Origin: an uncultured Collinsella sp.
GTDB lineage: Bacteria > Actinomycetota > Coriobacteriia > Coriobacteriales > Coriobacteriaceae
Length of the DNA stretch: 6,347 bases
Assembly (NCBI GenBank): GCA_900550825.1
Contig: URTZ01000113.1
Coordinates: forward strand, 1 to 6,347
Direction: 5' to 3'
Every line of letters begins with the position of its first letter. The first letter of the stretch is position 1. Under the pieces are notes generated by a model, which worked only from the letters and a program-made list of their open reading frames with translations, did not search any database and was not told the origin of the DNA. The position numbers and the translations under genes are program-made. This document shows, piece by piece, positions 6,001-6,347 of the stretch.

Positions 6001-6047
6001 TGACTCCTTTTTGTGTTTAACCCCTGTCATGCATGTGGCAGGAGTCA
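6001..6047 (-). promoter_or_regulatory. ptsH leader with possible ribosome-binding-site sequestration
   Basis: In the minus-strand RNA, TGACTCCT (6047-6040) is perfectly complementary to AGGAGTCA (6008-6001), which contains almost the whole ptsH Shine-Dalgarno sequence AAGGAG. A competing hairpin, CCTGCCA (6042-6036) with TGACAGG (6029-6023; one mismatch, 6-nt loop), shares the CCT at 6042-6040. The two folds are therefore mutually exclusive. This is the geometry of a translational switch. Any ligand, protein or temperature signal is unknown. Confidence 0.45.
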
Positions 6048-6091
6048 GATTCACGACGTTGTTTATATTAACTCACATCAAACGGTTTTTC

Positions 6092-6119
6092 ATTATGTTT
6101 CAGACGAATTATTGGACAG
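6092..6119 (-). promoter_or_regulatory. weak candidate promoter for ptsH
   Basis: On the minus strand CATAAT (6092-6097; 5/6 to the -10) lies 16 nt from CTGTCC (6114-6119; 3/6 to the -35). A start near 6085 would give a leader of about 88 nt carrying the ribosome-binding-site pairing described at 6001-6047. A second AT-rich -10-like TATAAA follows closer to the gene but lacks a -35. The box lies in sequence that is partly mirrored on the far side of the large inverted repeat. Confidence 0.3.
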
Positions 6120-6134
6120 ATGTGTTTGTCGTCC

Positions 6135-6286
6135 GCTTGCTCGCCCACAGGGGCCCGTGCGCGGCCTGTGAGATTTCCTGCTCTACAGTCCTGCTCGCAC
6201 GAAGAGCACATTAAGTGCTCTTCGGCTCGTGCGGAACTCGCGATAAATCTCACAGGCCGCGTCCGGGCCTCCGTGGGCGAGCAAGC
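6135..6286. repeat. 152-nt near-perfect inverted repeat (foldback element) with a nested hairpin
   Basis: Arms 6135-6176 and 6245-6286 are each 42 nt and match as inverted repeats at 38 of 42 positions. The four differences lie in two short clusters. Between the arms, CGCACG (6196-6201) pairs with CGTGCG (6228-6233), and AAGAGCAC (6202-6209) with GTGCTCTT (6215-6222) around an ATTAA loop. The unpaired middle is 19 nt on one side and 11 nt on the other. The centre of symmetry is near 6211. No T-tract follows on either strand, so it is not a classic terminator, and no convincing coding sequence covers it. Candidate identities are a foldback/MITE-like repeat, a structured RNA, an arm-and-centre regulator site, or a recombination site. 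None is recognised. Confidence 0.9.
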
Positions 6287-6347
6287 TGGGGAAACTCAGT
6301 CGGTCCAGAGTAATATCGACCAAACAGAATTCTGGCTGATAGTCTGT
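6287..6347. other. non-coding sequence at the right edge
   Basis: No gene start or stop is visible here. It contains the 10-bp palindrome CAGAATTCTG (6325-6334). Read outward from the large repeat, it resembles the other flank read outward, sharing AAAC, CA, TCCA, TAAT, TCG, AAACA and AAT blocks in order. Whether it is an upstream gene's promoter region cannot be decided because the window ends. Confidence 0.4.

Noticed and set aside
6060..6080. TGTGAGTTAATATAAACA upstream of ptsH as a CRP site.
   Set aside because: Only the left half-site TGTGA matches; the TCACA half is absent.
6011..6253. Short open frames on both strands (61-67 codons) across the ptsH upstream region.
   Set aside because: They run through the palindromic repeat, have no good ribosome binding site that I can see, and resemble no family.
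6135..6286. Large inverted repeat read as CRISPR repeats or as ends of an insertion sequence.
   Set aside because: There are only two copies, inverted rather than direct, with no spacers; no transposase lies between them and no target-site duplication is evident.

Overview
The window looks like a piece of a GC-rich Gram-positive genome, most likely an intestinal Coriobacteriia (Collinsella/Olsenella-like). This is inference from GC-rich coding sequence, strong AGGAGG-type ribosome binding sites, a Gram-positive-style HPr with Ser46, and PTS genes linked to PfkB-family kinases. No species can be fixed from the sequence alone. Every gene I can support lies on the minus strand, so transcription runs from high to low coordinates.

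Layout in the direction of transcription. From the right edge, about 6050-6347 is non-coding. It holds a striking near-perfect inverted repeat (42-nt arms, 6135-6176 and 6245-6286, with a nested hairpin at the centre), then a candidate ptsH promoter and a leader that can pair with the ptsH ribosome binding site. Next come ptsH (HPr, 5734-5997), a hairpin-plus-T-tract terminator in the ptsH-ptsI gap, ptsI (Enzyme I, 3897-5600), an intercistronic hairpin, and a PfkB-family sugar-phosphate kinase (2890-3822) ending in a strong intrinsic terminator. A second, paralogous PfkB kinase (1769-2701) has its own candidate promoter, with a pair of direct repeats upstream, and its own terminator. Then come the CCA-adding tRNA nucleotidyltransferase gene (cca, 182-1576) and the first 54 nt of a tRNA-Glu(CTC) gene cut off by the left edge.

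How the genes fit together. Enzyme I takes phosphate from PEP and passes it to HPr His15. HPr then feeds sugar-specific Enzyme II complexes, none of which is encoded here. The two PfkB kinases probably phosphorylate a PTS product (fructose-1-phosphate or tagatose-6-phosphate type) to a bisphosphate for glycolysis, so general PTS phosphotransfer and the next kinase step sit side by side. cca is a housekeeping gene for tRNA 3'-end maturation and happens to lie next to a tRNA gene.

The observations most worth following are the 152-nt foldback structure upstream of ptsH, whose symmetry seems to extend into both flanks; the ptsH leader that could hide its own ribosome binding site; the terminator and overlapping candidate promoter between ptsH and ptsI; and the shared Cys replacement in the GAGD anion-hole motif of both PfkB kinases.
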